DNA of 64,000 bases, taken from NCBI RefSeq assembly GCF_002101675.1, contig NZ_LQOY01000257.1, positions 1 through 64,000 on the forward strand, read 5' to 3'. The DNA is from Mycobacterium gordonae (lineage in GTDB: Bacteria > Actinomycetota > Actinomycetes > Mycobacteriales > Mycobacteriaceae). The notes under the pieces were generated by a model, which saw only the letters and a list, made by a program, of their open reading frames with translations, was not told where the DNA came from and did not search any database. The position numbers were made by a program, and so were the translations under genes. The first letter of the stretch is position 1; each line of letters begins with the position of its first letter. Shown piece by piece: positions 43,138-51,806 of the stretch.

Positions 43138-45657
43138 GTGAGCCGCATCCACGAACAGCTTGACGAGTTGGTGGCGGCTCGCGACCAGCTTCAGCAACTG
43201 GTGCGGGTCATCGTCGAAATCGGGTCCGATCTTGACTTGGACCGGACGCTGCATCGCATCGTCAGTGGCGCGATGCAGCTCACCGGCGCCAGGTACGGAT
43301 CTGTGGGCCTACGGGCGAACGACGGTTCTCTGTCCTCCTTCATCTACGAGGGCATCAGCGACACCACATCGCAGCGGCTGGGTGGTCTGCAGGTGGGCGA
43401 CGGTTTGCGAGTGGATGATTTGAGCGCCTATCCGCAGTCCACGGCCCTTCAGGCCGACGACCCGCCGATCCGGGCGCTGCTGGCGATCCCGATCACCGTG
43501 CGAGCCGCCGATTTCGGCAACCTGTACCTCGCCGACGACCGGCCCGGCCGGGTGTTCTCTGATTCTCAAGAGGGCGCGGTGCGGGCATTGGCTACGGCCG
43601 CGGCCGCGGCCATCGACAACGCGCGGCTCTTCGAGAGAGAGCGTGAAACGGCGAGGTGGACCAACGCGAGCCGCGAAATCACCACCGCGCTGCTGTCGGG
43701 TGACCCGCAGACGGGGCCGCTGCAGCTGATCGTCAACCGGGCGCTGGAGTTGGCCGATGCCGAGCAGGCCATCCTGCTGGTGCCCGGCGAGCCCGACCTT
43801 CCGGCCCTTGAAGTCAATACGCTCGTCGTGGCCGCGACCGCGGGCCGCTACGCCTCGCAGGTCGTCGGCCAGCAAGTGCCGATGGACGCCTCCACCACCG
43901 GTGGAGTCGCGCGCCGTGGTCTGCCGCTGATCACCGATTCCTTCCAGTATCCGATCGAGGGTTTCACCGATGTCGGTGAACGCTCGGCCATCGTCATACC
44001 GCTCATCGCCGACGAGACGGTGCTTGGCGTGATCGCTGTCGCGCGTGGCCCGCAGCAGCCGGCGTTCGGCAGTGACTACCTCGAACTGGTCAGCGACTTC
44101 GCCCGGCACGCGGCGATCGCCCTGGCGCTGGCCGCGGGACGCGAGCACGCGCTCAATCAAGAACTGGCACAAGCGGATACGGTCGATGAAGCGGTGCACA
44201 CCGCGGCTGAGGAACTGCGTCGGTTGTGGCGGGCGCGTCGCGTGCTGGCGGTCACCTTTCCGGCTCGCAGCGATGCCACCAAGTCGGTCGCCTACGGCGA
44301 ACCGCTGGTGGTCTCCGTCGGTGAGGCGACGCAGTGGGCGGACCTGCCGCCGGAGGTGCGCGAGCGGCTCGCCTCATTGCGTGACGGTGACCTGCTCACG
44401 ACCAACACCGCGACGCCGGGGACGGCAGGCATCGCCCTGCAGCACCCCGAGGGTGTGCTCGTCGTATGGATCGACCTGTCCGAACAACGACTGTTCACCC
44501 TCGAAGACCAGACCTTGCTGACGGTGCTGGCGGGCCGCCTCGGCCAAGGTCTGCAGCGGGTGCACCAGGTCGACCAGCAGCGCGAAACGGCGCTGGCGCT
44601 GCAACACGCCATTCTTGGACCCGCCGAGTTGCCGCACGGCTTCGCGGTCAGGTATCAGGCCGCCAGTCCGCCGCTGCAGGTGGGCGGGGACTGGTACGAC
44701 ATCGTGGACCTGGACGACGGCCGCATCGCGCTGATCGTCGGCGACTGCGTCGGCCATGGCCTGGCCGCCGCCACGGTGATGGGCCAGGTGCGTAGCGCTT
44801 GCCGCGCACTGCTTTTCGACAACTCCAGCCCCAGCGCCGTCCTCGCCGGGATGGACCGGTTCGCCGCGCGATTGCCAGGGGCAGCCTGTACCACCGCCGT
44901 CTGCGTGGTACTCAATCCCGACACCGGCGAATTGGTGTATTCCAGCGCCGGCCACCCCCCGCCCATTGTCGTCGACGCCGACGGAACGATAAGAAGGCTC
45001 GACGAAGGGCGCACCATTGCACTGGGAATGCGGCCGGGGTGGCCGCGCAGCGAGGCCCACGCGACCATGCCGGCGCGCGCCACCCTGGCCCTCTACACCG
45101 ACGGGCTGGTCGAACGTCGCCGCATACCGATAGAGCACGGCATATCGCGCGCCGCCGCGTTCATCCAGGACGGCCGTACCAGCGAACTCGACGGTCTGGC
45201 AACACAGATCATGGCCGGTCTGGCCCCCAGTGACGGCTATCAGGACGACGTGGTGTTGATGCTCTATCGCCATCCCGCGCCGCTGGAGATGACGTTCCTT
45301 GCCGACCCGGAGAACCTGGCGGCGTCGCGCTCGGCGTTGCGCGACTGGTTGTCACGCGCGCGCCTGGGTGAGGATCAGGCGGCGAAGGTACTGCTGGCCG
45401 CCGGGGAAGCCGTGGCCAATGCCATCGAGCACGGCCATCGCCACAGACCCGGTGGCACCGTGACACTCGGTGCGACGGCACTGAACGACCACGTGCAACT
45501 GACCATCACCGACACCGGCTCCTGGAAGATTCCCGACCCGGACTCCTACCCCCGGCGGGGGCGCGGCATCAAGCTCATGCGCGCGCTCATGCACGACGTC
45601 ACGATCGATTCCGACACCGCCGGGACAACGGTCCACCTATCCGCGAGGATCATCTGA
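43138..45657 (+). CDS. GAF-GAF-PP2C phosphatase-HATPase partner-switching regulator
   Basis: The frame is closed by TAG at 43120, so GTG 43138 is the start. The 839-residue protein contains two GAF domains (about 30-170, GSDLDLDRTLHRIVSGAMQL; about 185-345), a SpoIIE-type PP2C phosphatase (about 500-700, GGDWYDIVDLDDGRIALIVGD, metal-binding Asp residues) and a C-terminal RsbW-like ATPase/kinase (about 715-835, AAGEAVANAIEHGH and GRGIKLM). It combines sensor, phosphatase and anti-sigma kinase in one chain, like M. tuberculosis Rv1364c, but the STAS antagonist is a separate gene next to it, overlapping by 1 bp. It probably controls a sigma factor through phosphorylation of that antagonist. Confidence 0.9.
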   Translation: MSRIHEQLDELVAARDQLQQLVRVIVEIGSDLDLDRTLHRIVSGAMQLTGARYGSVGLRANDGSLSSFIYEGISDTTSQRLGGLQVGDGLRVDDLSAYPQSTALQADDPPIRALLAIPITVRAADFGNLYLADDRPGRVFSDSQEGAVRALATAAAAAIDNARLFERERETARWTNASREITTALLSGDPQTGPLQLIVNRALELADAEQAILLVPGEPDLPALEVNTLVVAATAGRYASQVVGQQVPMDASTTGGVARRGLPLITDSFQYPIEGFTDVGERSAIVIPLIADETVLGVIAVARGPQQPAFGSDYLELVSDFARHAAIALALAAGREHALNQELAQADTVDEAVHTAAEELRRLWRARRVLAVTFPARSDATKSVAYGEPLVVSVGEATQWADLPPEVRERLASLRDGDLLTTNTATPGTAGIALQHPEGVLVVWIDLSEQRLFTLEDQTLLTVLAGRLGQGLQRVHQVDQQRETALALQHAILGPAELPHGFAVRYQAASPPLQVGGDWYDIVDLDDGRIALIVGDCVGHGLAAATVMGQVRSACRALLFDNSSPSAVLAGMDRFAARLPGAACTTAVCVVLNPDTGELVYSSAGHPPPIVVDADGTIRRLDEGRTIALGMRPGWPRSEAHATMPARATLALYTDGLVERRRIPIEHGISRAAAFIQDGRTSELDGLATQIMAGLAPSDGYQDDVVLMLYRHPAPLEMTFLADPENLAASRSALRDWLSRARLGEDQAAKVLLAAGEAVANAIEHGHRHRPGGTVTLGATALNDHVQLTITDTGSWKIPDPDSYPRRGRGIKLMRALMHDVTIDSDTAGTTVHLSARII

Positions 45658-45977
45658 TGCCCACGTCGCTCACCTTGGACACTGCCCACGGCAAGGATGG
45701 CGCACCTGTGCTGCTGGCGGTGGGCGAAATTGATCTGAGCAACATCGACGCTTTCGACCGGGCACTGAGCGCGGCCACCGACGAGGTGGCAAGCGGCGGC
45801 CGAAAGCTGACGGTTGACCTCAGTGCTGTCGAGTATCTGGACAGCGCCGCGATCAACGCGTTGTTCACCCACGCCGAGCACATCCACCTCATCGCTCATC
45901 CGCTTCTGATGTCCATCCTCTCCATGTGCGGCCTCACGGAGTTGGTCAGCACCGAACCCGCGGCGGCAGGACACTGA
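45657..45977 (+). CDS. STAS-domain anti-sigma factor antagonist
   Basis: ATG 45657 overlaps the upstream TGA (TGATG), indicating coupling. The 106-residue STAS protein has LAVGEIDLSNIDAFDRALSA and LDSAAINALF, in which the Ser after LD is the usual phosphorylation site. It is presumably phosphorylated by the kinase and dephosphorylated by the phosphatase domain of its neighbour, thereby releasing or trapping a sigma factor. No sigma gene lies in the window. Confidence 0.9.
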   Translation: MPTSLTLDTAHGKDGAPVLLAVGEIDLSNIDAFDRALSAATDEVASGGRKLTVDLSAVEYLDSAAINALFTHAEHIHLIAHPLLMSILSMCGLTELVSTEPAAAGH

Positions 45978-46011
45978 CGCAGCCCGGCCCAGGGCGGTTG
46001 CTCCAAAACGT

Positions 46012-46704
46012 ATGTGGATTCCCATCTTGGTGATGGCTCTGGCGGTGAGCCTCGAACCGTTCCGGATCGGCATGACGGTCCTGATGCTGAACAGGCCCCG
46101 ACCGGTGCTGCAGCTTTGTGCGTTCTTGTGCGGCGGGTTCGCGATGGGCATCGCGGTAGGCCTGGTCGTCATCTTCGTCTTCCGGCGACGGCTGGTGGCC
46201 GCTGCTCATCTCACGCTGCCCACCGTTCAGGTCCTGATCGGGGGGCTCGCCGTGGCGGTCGCCGCGATGCTGGCGGTTCGGGCCGCCGTCGACCATTTCC
46301 GGAACGAGCGGCAGGGAAGCAGTGACGCGGTCGAGCGCGAAACCCGCGTTCAGAAGCTGCAAATGTGGCTTCGGCAGCTGCTGACGGGACGGCAATTGTG
46401 GGTCGCAGCTCTGGCGGGCCTGGGTATCGCGCTACCGTCGGTGGACTACCTCGCCGCGCTGGCCGTCATCCTGGCATCTGGCGCCGCAGCCGCCAATCAG
46501 GTTGGGGCTCTGGTGCTTTACAACGTCGTCGCCTTTGCGTTGGTGGAGGTTTCGTTGCTGGCCTACCTGCTGGCTCCTAAAACGACGCACCGGTCTCTGA
46601 CGGCGCTGAACACCTGGGTCGGCTCACGCCGCCGCGTGGAAGTCGTCGGTCTGCTCCTCGTCGTCGGCGTCGTGCTGATCGCCGTCGGCATTGTGGGCAC
46701 GTAG
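46012..46704 (+). CDS. GAP-family (Sap) membrane protein
   Basis: This 230-residue protein has about six membrane segments (WIPILVMALAVSLEPFRIGM, LCAFLCGGFAMGIAVGLVVI, VGLLLVVGVVLIAVGIVG). The SLEPFRIGMTVLMLNRPRP opening and the Sap-type pattern identify the GAP family, related to the protein needed for surface glycopeptidolipid transport. Here it stands without GPL genes, so it may move another lipid or have a general role. It follows the STAS gene by 34 bp. Confidence 0.85.
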   Translation: MWIPILVMALAVSLEPFRIGMTVLMLNRPRPVLQLCAFLCGGFAMGIAVGLVVIFVFRRRLVAAAHLTLPTVQVLIGGLAVAVAAMLAVRAAVDHFRNERQGSSDAVERETRVQKLQMWLRQLLTGRQLWVAALAGLGIALPSVDYLAALAVILASGAAAANQVGALVLYNVVAFALVEVSLLAYLLAPKTTHRSLTALNTWVGSRRRVEVVGLLLVVGVVLIAVGIVGT

Positions 46705-46785
46705 TTGGCTGGGCCAGAACGCTGTTCGAGGTTGCCTTCGACGCCCGCGCGTCACGCGGCCGCCGCCAGAGGACGGGCGCGGGCC

Positions 46786-47190
46786 TCACTCCACCGGAAT
46801 GGGGTTCGGCGTCACCGGTTCGCCGATCGTCGCGTTGTATTGCGGGCAGTACGCCAGGGTCGCCGCATTGACGACGTTCAACGCCGTCTGCTCGTCTCCC
46901 GCCACCGATCCGGTCCCCAGACCGATGGTTTCGACGCCGTTGCCGGCCACCACGATATTGGCGGCCTGGAGATCGGTTTGACCCTGGGCTCTGGCCTCAC
47001 AGACCTGTTGAGCCAGCGGAATAATCGCCCGTGCCGCGGCCTCTGACGTCGGGGGAGTGAACACCCGCGTCAGGTAGTCGACAAAGAAGGTCTCGCCACT
47101 TCCCGGCCCCGGCTCCGCGGAAGCCGCAGGGGCCGCCGCGACCGCCGCGATCGCCAGTCCCGCCAGCGCCCTGCCTGCTTTGCCCGCCAC
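46786..47190 (-). CDS. DUF732 secreted protein
   Basis: The 134-residue protein has a signal peptide (RALAGLAIAAVAAAPAASAEP) and a DUF732-type core: TFFVDYLTRVFT, AAARAIIPLAQQVCEARAQG, and VVNAATLAYCPQY, with the two conserved cysteines. DUF732 proteins are small exported helical proteins common in mycobacteria; function unknown. Confidence 0.88.
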   Translation of the reverse strand: MAGKAGRALAGLAIAAVAAAPAASAEPGPGSGETFFVDYLTRVFTPPTSEAAARAIIPLAQQVCEARAQGQTDLQAANIVVAGNGVETIGLGTGSVAGDEQTALNVVNAATLAYCPQYNATIGEPVTPNPIPVE

Positions 47191-47539
47191 TGTTCCTCCT
47201 GGTCAGCCCGCCTCGGATTGATCGCCAGCAGAAGGTAACACCGCAGCGCTGCCGACGCCCCGATTCGCGCCGTTTAGGGCCTCGCGCGTCGGTGAGATAG
47301 ACTGTGGTCAACGTTGGCCTTCCATCACTACCGCCAACACGTCGTGGAACGTTCCTCATCCCACCGGCGCCGGCCCGAAATTCGGGGCTCAGCGCGTCGT
47401 GTTCAGATGATCCGTGCATCAAGCACTGCGGTCTCGCGGCGATCGATTTTGCCCACCGGCAATCTCGCCAGCTTGTGCCAGCTCTGCGCGAACTCCTCGC
47501 GACGATCCGGCACACCCGATGCCCGAAAGGCACCGACAA
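47191..47539. other. long leader region of the DEAD-box helicase gene
   Basis: A 349 bp divergent region. TAGACT near 47297 is a possible -10 for the helicase, which would leave a leader of about 230 bases; long leaders are usual for cold-responsive helicase genes, but no specific RNA structure is claimed. Short open frames here lack ribosome sites. Confidence 0.45.
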
Positions 47540-48844
47540 GTGACTCCAACAAGCACTCCTGACAAGACTTTTGCCGACCTCGGCGTGAGCGCACCGCTGA
47601 TCAGCGTGCTCACCGCCGCCGGCATCAACGCCCCATTCCCGATCCAGGTGCAGACCCTGCCCGACACGCTGGCCGGCCGAGATGTCCTCGGGCGCGGAAA
47701 AACCGGCAGCGGAAAGACACTCGCCTTCTCGATCCCGTTGGTCAGCCGTCTCTCGCCGGCCAAGCGGCGCGCGTCCCGGCCGACGGGTCTGGTCCTGGCG
47801 CCCACCCGTGAGCTGGCCTCCCAGATCACGGCCACACTGGAACCCCTGGCCGCCGCCCGCAATCTGCGCGTCACCACCATCTTCGGTGGCGTGTCGCAGA
47901 ACCGGCAGGTAGCCGCGCTGCAATCCGGTGTCGACATCGTCGTGGCCTGCCCGGGCCGGCTGGAAGACCTGATGAAACAACGCCTGGTCAGCCTGGACGC
48001 GGTCGAGATCACCGTCATCGACGAAGCCGATCACATGGCCGATCTCGGGTTCCTGCCGGGCGTCACCCGCATCCTGGCCGCCACCCCGGCCGGCGGGCAG
48101 CGCCTGCTGTTCTCCGCGACCCTTGACAACGGCGTCGACAAACTCGTCAACCGGTTCCTGCGTGATCAGGTGCTGCACTCGGTGGACGAGGTGAACGCGC
48201 CGGTAGCGGCGATGACCCACCATGTGTTCCATGTCGCCGGAGCGGAAGCCAAAAAGGAGCTCGTGCACCGGCTGGCCTCGGGCAGTGGGCGCCGAATCCT
48301 GTTCATGCGCACCAAACATCACGCCCGCCGGCTCGCCAAGCAGCTGACCGATGCCGGCATCCCGTCAGTTGACCTGCACGGCAACCTTTCTCAGCCGGCG
48401 CGCGACCGCAATCTTGCCGCTTTCACCACCGGTGAGGCCAGAGTCCTGGTGGCGACCGACATCGCGGCGCGCGGCGTGCACGTCGACGAGGTCGAACTCG
48501 TCGTCCACATCGATCCACCCGCCGAGCACAAGGCCTACCTGCATCGGTCCGGCCGCACGGCGCGCGCCGGGAACGCCGGCGATGTGGTTACGCTGGTGCT
48601 CCCCGAGCAGCGCACGGACACTCGGGCGTTGCTGCGCAAGGCGGGGATCCGCGTGGAGCCGCAGCATGTGACCGCCGACTCCGCCGAGGTGCACGCGTTG
48701 GTCGGCGAGGTCGCGCCCTACCGGGCCCCGGCTGCCAAAGTCGCTGCGCCGCAACCGCCTAAGCCCGCCCAGCGTCGTGGGTCGGGAGCAGCCGGTCAAC
48801 GGCGCCGTCGGCGGTCCGGCGAGCTGCAACGCAGTGCTCGCTAG
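47540..48844 (+). CDS. DEAD-box RNA helicase (RhlE-like)
   Basis: GTG 47540 with GAAAGG upstream gives 434 residues starting with TPTSTPDKTFADLGVSAPLI (Q-motif region: FADLG and FPIQVQTLP). Motifs: I GRGKTGSGKT, Ia APTRELA, II DEAD in VIDEADHMADLGF, III SAT, and VI HRSGRTARAG, all intact. A basic C-terminal tail (RRGSGAAGQRRRRR) likely binds RNA. It unwinds RNA in ribosome assembly or decay. The longer upstream frame is rejected because it has no conserved content. Confidence 0.94.
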   Translation: MTPTSTPDKTFADLGVSAPLISVLTAAGINAPFPIQVQTLPDTLAGRDVLGRGKTGSGKTLAFSIPLVSRLSPAKRRASRPTGLVLAPTRELASQITATLEPLAAARNLRVTTIFGGVSQNRQVAALQSGVDIVVACPGRLEDLMKQRLVSLDAVEITVIDEADHMADLGFLPGVTRILAATPAGGQRLLFSATLDNGVDKLVNRFLRDQVLHSVDEVNAPVAAMTHHVFHVAGAEAKKELVHRLASGSGRRILFMRTKHHARRLAKQLTDAGIPSVDLHGNLSQPARDRNLAAFTTGEARVLVATDIAARGVHVDEVELVVHIDPPAEHKAYLHRSGRTARAGNAGDVVTLVLPEQRTDTRALLRKAGIRVEPQHVTADSAEVHALVGEVAPYRAPAAKVAAPQPPKPAQRRGSGAAGQRRRRRSGELQRSAR

Positions 48845-48863
48845 ACGGTGATGCGGCCTGCGA

Positions 48864-49175
48864 TCAGGCAGGCTCGCATTCCGGGATCGTGATGTTCTTC
48901 AGCTTCAGCTCGTCGCAGTACGCCTGAAAGTTTCTGCCTGCGGCCTCGTCCTCGGCGATCTGGTTCTCCAGACCGCAGGTGTTGTTGAGCAGACAAGGGT
49001 CCTCAGGGGTGGCCGTGAGGGATGCCGGTGCGTTGTCGCCGAGCGTCTGGGCCTCGGCGGCGCCGAAACTGATTGCCACGCCACCGATCACCGCGGCAAC
49101 CCAGATCAACCGGATGGGCCGGCGCACGCGCCGAGGCTGCGACTGCGCAGCGGGTGCTGACATTTGCTCGGACAT
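48864..49175 (-). CDS. small membrane-anchored or secreted protein, unknown
   Basis: The 103-residue protein has a basic N-terminus (QPRRVRRPIR), one hydrophobic segment (LIWVAAVIGGVAISFGAAEA), then a soluble part with four cysteines (DPCLLNNTCG, YCDELK, PECEPA). ATG 49175 follows AAGGAG. Either a signal anchor or a cleaved signal is possible. Not recognised; it is convergent with the helicase gene. Confidence 0.78.
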   Translation of the reverse strand: MSEQMSAPAAQSQPRRVRRPIRLIWVAAVIGGVAISFGAAEAQTLGDNAPASLTATPEDPCLLNNTCGLENQIAEDEAAGRNFQAYCDELKLKNITIPECEPA

Positions 49176-49326
49176 CTACCACTCCTTGATAGTTAACGGG
49201 CCAACCTGACGGCTGAGCGGGATCGTAGCTGCTCAAGCGGAAATCCGCTTGTCGTAATCGACCCAACTGCAACTATTGCACATGGCATCAATAGTGGTCA
49301 AGGCCCGGTAGCGGCGTCGCGATAGA

Positions 49327-50433
49327 TCAGAAGCGGATCAGCCCGCGCAGATTTATCCCGGCGTGCATGTCGGCGTAGCCTTCGTTGATCTCTTCGAGTG
49401 CGTACTCGCGGGTGATCAGTTCGTCGAGCTTCAACCGCCCGCAGCGGTAGAGGTCGAGCATTCTGGGAATGTCACGGCGAGGATTGGACGATCCGAAAAG
49501 TGATCCCCGGACCTGCTTTTCGTACAGCGTCAAATCGAACAAGGACATGGCGACGCTGGTGTCGGTGGGGTGGGGGATGGCGGTCATCACCACCCGGCCG
49601 CGTTTGCCGACCAGGCTCAAAGCCTGCGCCACATAGGCGCCCTCGGCCGAATCGGTGCTGACGACGCAGACGTCGGCGAGCTGACCCCGAGTCAGGTCGG
49701 TGACCAAAGACAGCGCTTCCTCGACGGTCGCCGCGGTGTGGGTGGCGCCGAATTCCAGAGCTCGGCTGCGTTTGTACTCGATCGGATCGAGCGCGACGAT
49801 CACCCGGGCGCCGGCGATCCGGGCGCCCTGAACCGCGTTGATGCCGATACCGCCCACACCCATCACCACCACGGTGTCGCCGTCACCGGCCTCACCGGTG
49901 CGCACCATGCTGCCGTAACCGGTGGTGACCCCGCAGCCGACGAGCGCCGCGGTGTCCAGCGCGGTGTCCTGATCGACCTTGATGACGGAGGCCATCGGGA
50001 CCACGGTGTACTCGGAAAAGGTTCCCAGCACGCACATTTGACCCAGCCCCTGACCCTTGGCGTGGAAGCGGAAGGTGCCGTCGAGTTGCGGCCCGGCGAT
50101 GATCGCCGCCCCCAGTACGCACAGGTTGCTCAGGCCGCGCGCGCACGGTTCGCAGCGGCCGCAGGCCGGGATGAAACTCAGCACCACCGAATCACCTTCG
50201 GCGACCTCGGTGACGCCCGGGCCGAGCTCGACCACCACCCCGGCGCCCTCGTGCCCGCCGACAACCGGCAACTGCATCGGCATGTCACCGGTGATCAGAT
50301 GATCGTCGGAGTGACACAGGCCGCTGGCGGTCAGCTTGACCAGAACCTCGTTCTCCCGCGGGCCGTCGAGGTCGACCTCGTCGACCTCCCACTTCTGGTG
50401 CAGGCCCCACAACACCGCGGCTTTCGTCTTCAT
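49327..50433 (-). CDS. NDMA-dependent alcohol dehydrogenase
   Basis: ATG 50433 overlaps the P450 stop by 4 bp (ATGA). The 368-residue zinc MDR enzyme has catalytic-zinc Cys in GLCHSDDH with GGHEGAG, structural zinc cysteines in CGRCEPCARGLSNLC, and Rossmann GVGGIGINAVQGA. The sequence type is the actinobacterial NDMA-dependent family, in which NAD(H) is tightly bound and an external electron acceptor is used. Coupling to a P450 suggests it oxidises the hydroxylated product to an aldehyde or acid. Confidence 0.92.
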   Translation of the reverse strand: MKTKAAVLWGLHQKWEVDEVDLDGPRENEVLVKLTASGLCHSDDHLITGDMPMQLPVVGGHEGAGVVVELGPGVTEVAEGDSVVLSFIPACGRCEPCARGLSNLCVLGAAIIAGPQLDGTFRFHAKGQGLGQMCVLGTFSEYTVVPMASVIKVDQDTALDTAALVGCGVTTGYGSMVRTGEAGDGDTVVVMGVGGIGINAVQGARIAGARVIVALDPIEYKRSRALEFGATHTAATVEEALSLVTDLTRGQLADVCVVSTDSAEGAYVAQALSLVGKRGRVVMTAIPHPTDTSVAMSLFDLTLYEKQVRGSLFGSSNPRRDIPRMLDLYRCGRLKLDELITREYALEEINEGYADMHAGINLRGLIRF

Positions 50434-51701
50434 CGTTCCGGCGTCCAGGTCGCGGGCAGGCTGTTGATGCCGTTGATGAAGTTGGCCAGCGCATACTGCG
50501 GCTCCGGCGCCGAGATGTCCGGGATGCGGGTGTAGACCTCGGTCAGCAGCGCCTTGAGCATGGTGCGGGCCAGCGCGGCGCCAAGGCAGAAGTGCGGCCC
50601 GCCCCCGCCGAAGGCGATGTGCGGGTTGGGGTTTCGCAGAATATTGAAGGTGTGCGGATCGGCGAAGACGTCTTCGTCGCGGTTGCCTGAGTAGTACCAC
50701 AGCACGACCTTGTCGCCGGCCTTGATCTCCGCGTCGCGCACGGTGATGTCCCGGGTGGCGGTGCGGCGCATGTGGAGCAACGGTGATCCCCAGCGCAGCA
50801 CCTCCTCCACCGCAGTGCCGACCCGGCCCTCGACGTCCTCGGCCAACAGCGCACGCTGGTCGGGGAACTTCGACAGGGCGGCGATCGCGTGCGCCGAGGC
50901 ATGTCGGGTGGTGTCGTTGGACGCCACGCCCATCAGGACGAAGAAGGCCCGCAGTTCGTCGTCGGTCATCTTCTTGCCGTCGAACTCGGCCTGCACCATC
51001 CAGGTCATCAGGTCGTCTCCGGGGTTGGCGCGCCGCTGCGGTATCAATTCCGAGGCCACCGCGTGCAGGTCCAGCACGGCGCCCATGAACAGCTCCAGTT
51101 CGCTCTGCTCGCCGCGGATGTTCGGGTCGGTCCAACCGACCAGCCGCTGCGCGGCGGTGACGGCCTTGTCCCGTAGATCGCCTTCGGGGAGGCCGAAGAA
51201 GCTGCCGAAGATCCGGCCGGGCAGCTTCACCGACACCAGCTGGACGAAATCGCCCTCGCCCAGCTGCGCCATCTCGCTGACCAGGTCGTGGGCGTGGCCA
51301 CGGATCCAGCCCTCCAGCCGGCGCACGTTCTTGGGCTTGAACGCCTCGGTGGTGATGCCGCGCAGCTGGGTGTGCCGCGGGGCGTCCATCGCGATGAACG
51401 ACTGCGCGATCTCAACCGCTTCGGGCGCGAAGTCCTCCATCGTGATGCCCTGGGCCGACGAGAAGATCTCGGGGTGGCGACTGGCCATCCGAATGTCGTC
51501 CTGTTTGGTCAGCGACCAGAAACCCCGGTTGTTGAGTTCGGGCGGCAGCAGGTCCGATTCCGCCGGCCGGCTCCACGGCACCGGATTTTCCGCACGCAGC
51601 ACAGCGAAGGCCGCGTCGCGCTCCTCGGGCGGCTTCGCCCAGAAGGCGCGGGCGCTCAAGTCGATGTCTTTGTGGGTGGGGTTGGTGGTGGGTGCGGTCA
51701 T
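50430..51701 (-). CDS. cytochrome P450
   Basis: ATG 51701 follows AAAGGGA; product 423 residues. Visible: oxygen-binding helix I VLMGVASNDTTRHASAHA, ExxR motif (EEVLRWGSP), and the heme-ligand loop FGGGGPHFCLGAALAR with the proximal Cys. It resembles CYP124/125/142-type mycobacterial P450s in the heme loop (hydroxylation of steroid side chains or branched lipids), but I cannot assign the CYP family. It is co-transcribed with the alcohol dehydrogenase; a ferredoxin gene lies 2 kb upstream. Confidence 0.93.
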   Translation of the reverse strand: MTAPTTNPTHKDIDLSARAFWAKPPEERDAAFAVLRAENPVPWSRPAESDLLPPELNNRGFWSLTKQDDIRMASRHPEIFSSAQGITMEDFAPEAVEIAQSFIAMDAPRHTQLRGITTEAFKPKNVRRLEGWIRGHAHDLVSEMAQLGEGDFVQLVSVKLPGRIFGSFFGLPEGDLRDKAVTAAQRLVGWTDPNIRGEQSELELFMGAVLDLHAVASELIPQRRANPGDDLMTWMVQAEFDGKKMTDDELRAFFVLMGVASNDTTRHASAHAIAALSKFPDQRALLAEDVEGRVGTAVEEVLRWGSPLLHMRRTATRDITVRDAEIKAGDKVVLWYYSGNRDEDVFADPHTFNILRNPNPHIAFGGGGPHFCLGAALARTMLKALLTEVYTRIPDISAPEPQYALANFINGINSLPATWTPER

Positions 51702-51806
51702 CCGGAAGGTCCCTTTCTGGCCCAGCGATAGCACCCATGCTGACCAGCCCCGAGCCGCTGCGGCACCGACGCGCGTGCCAATCACTGGCCTGCGTGGGCC
51801 AAACGG

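Noticed and set aside
47304..47543. 79-codon frame upstream of the DEAD-box helicase
   Set aside because: No ribosome site, composition unlike neighbours, and it ends over the helicase start; more likely leader RNA.
49570..50535. 321-codon plus-strand frame over the alcohol dehydrogenase
   Set aside because: Shadow of the minus-strand dehydrogenase, whose zinc and Rossmann motifs are unambiguous.
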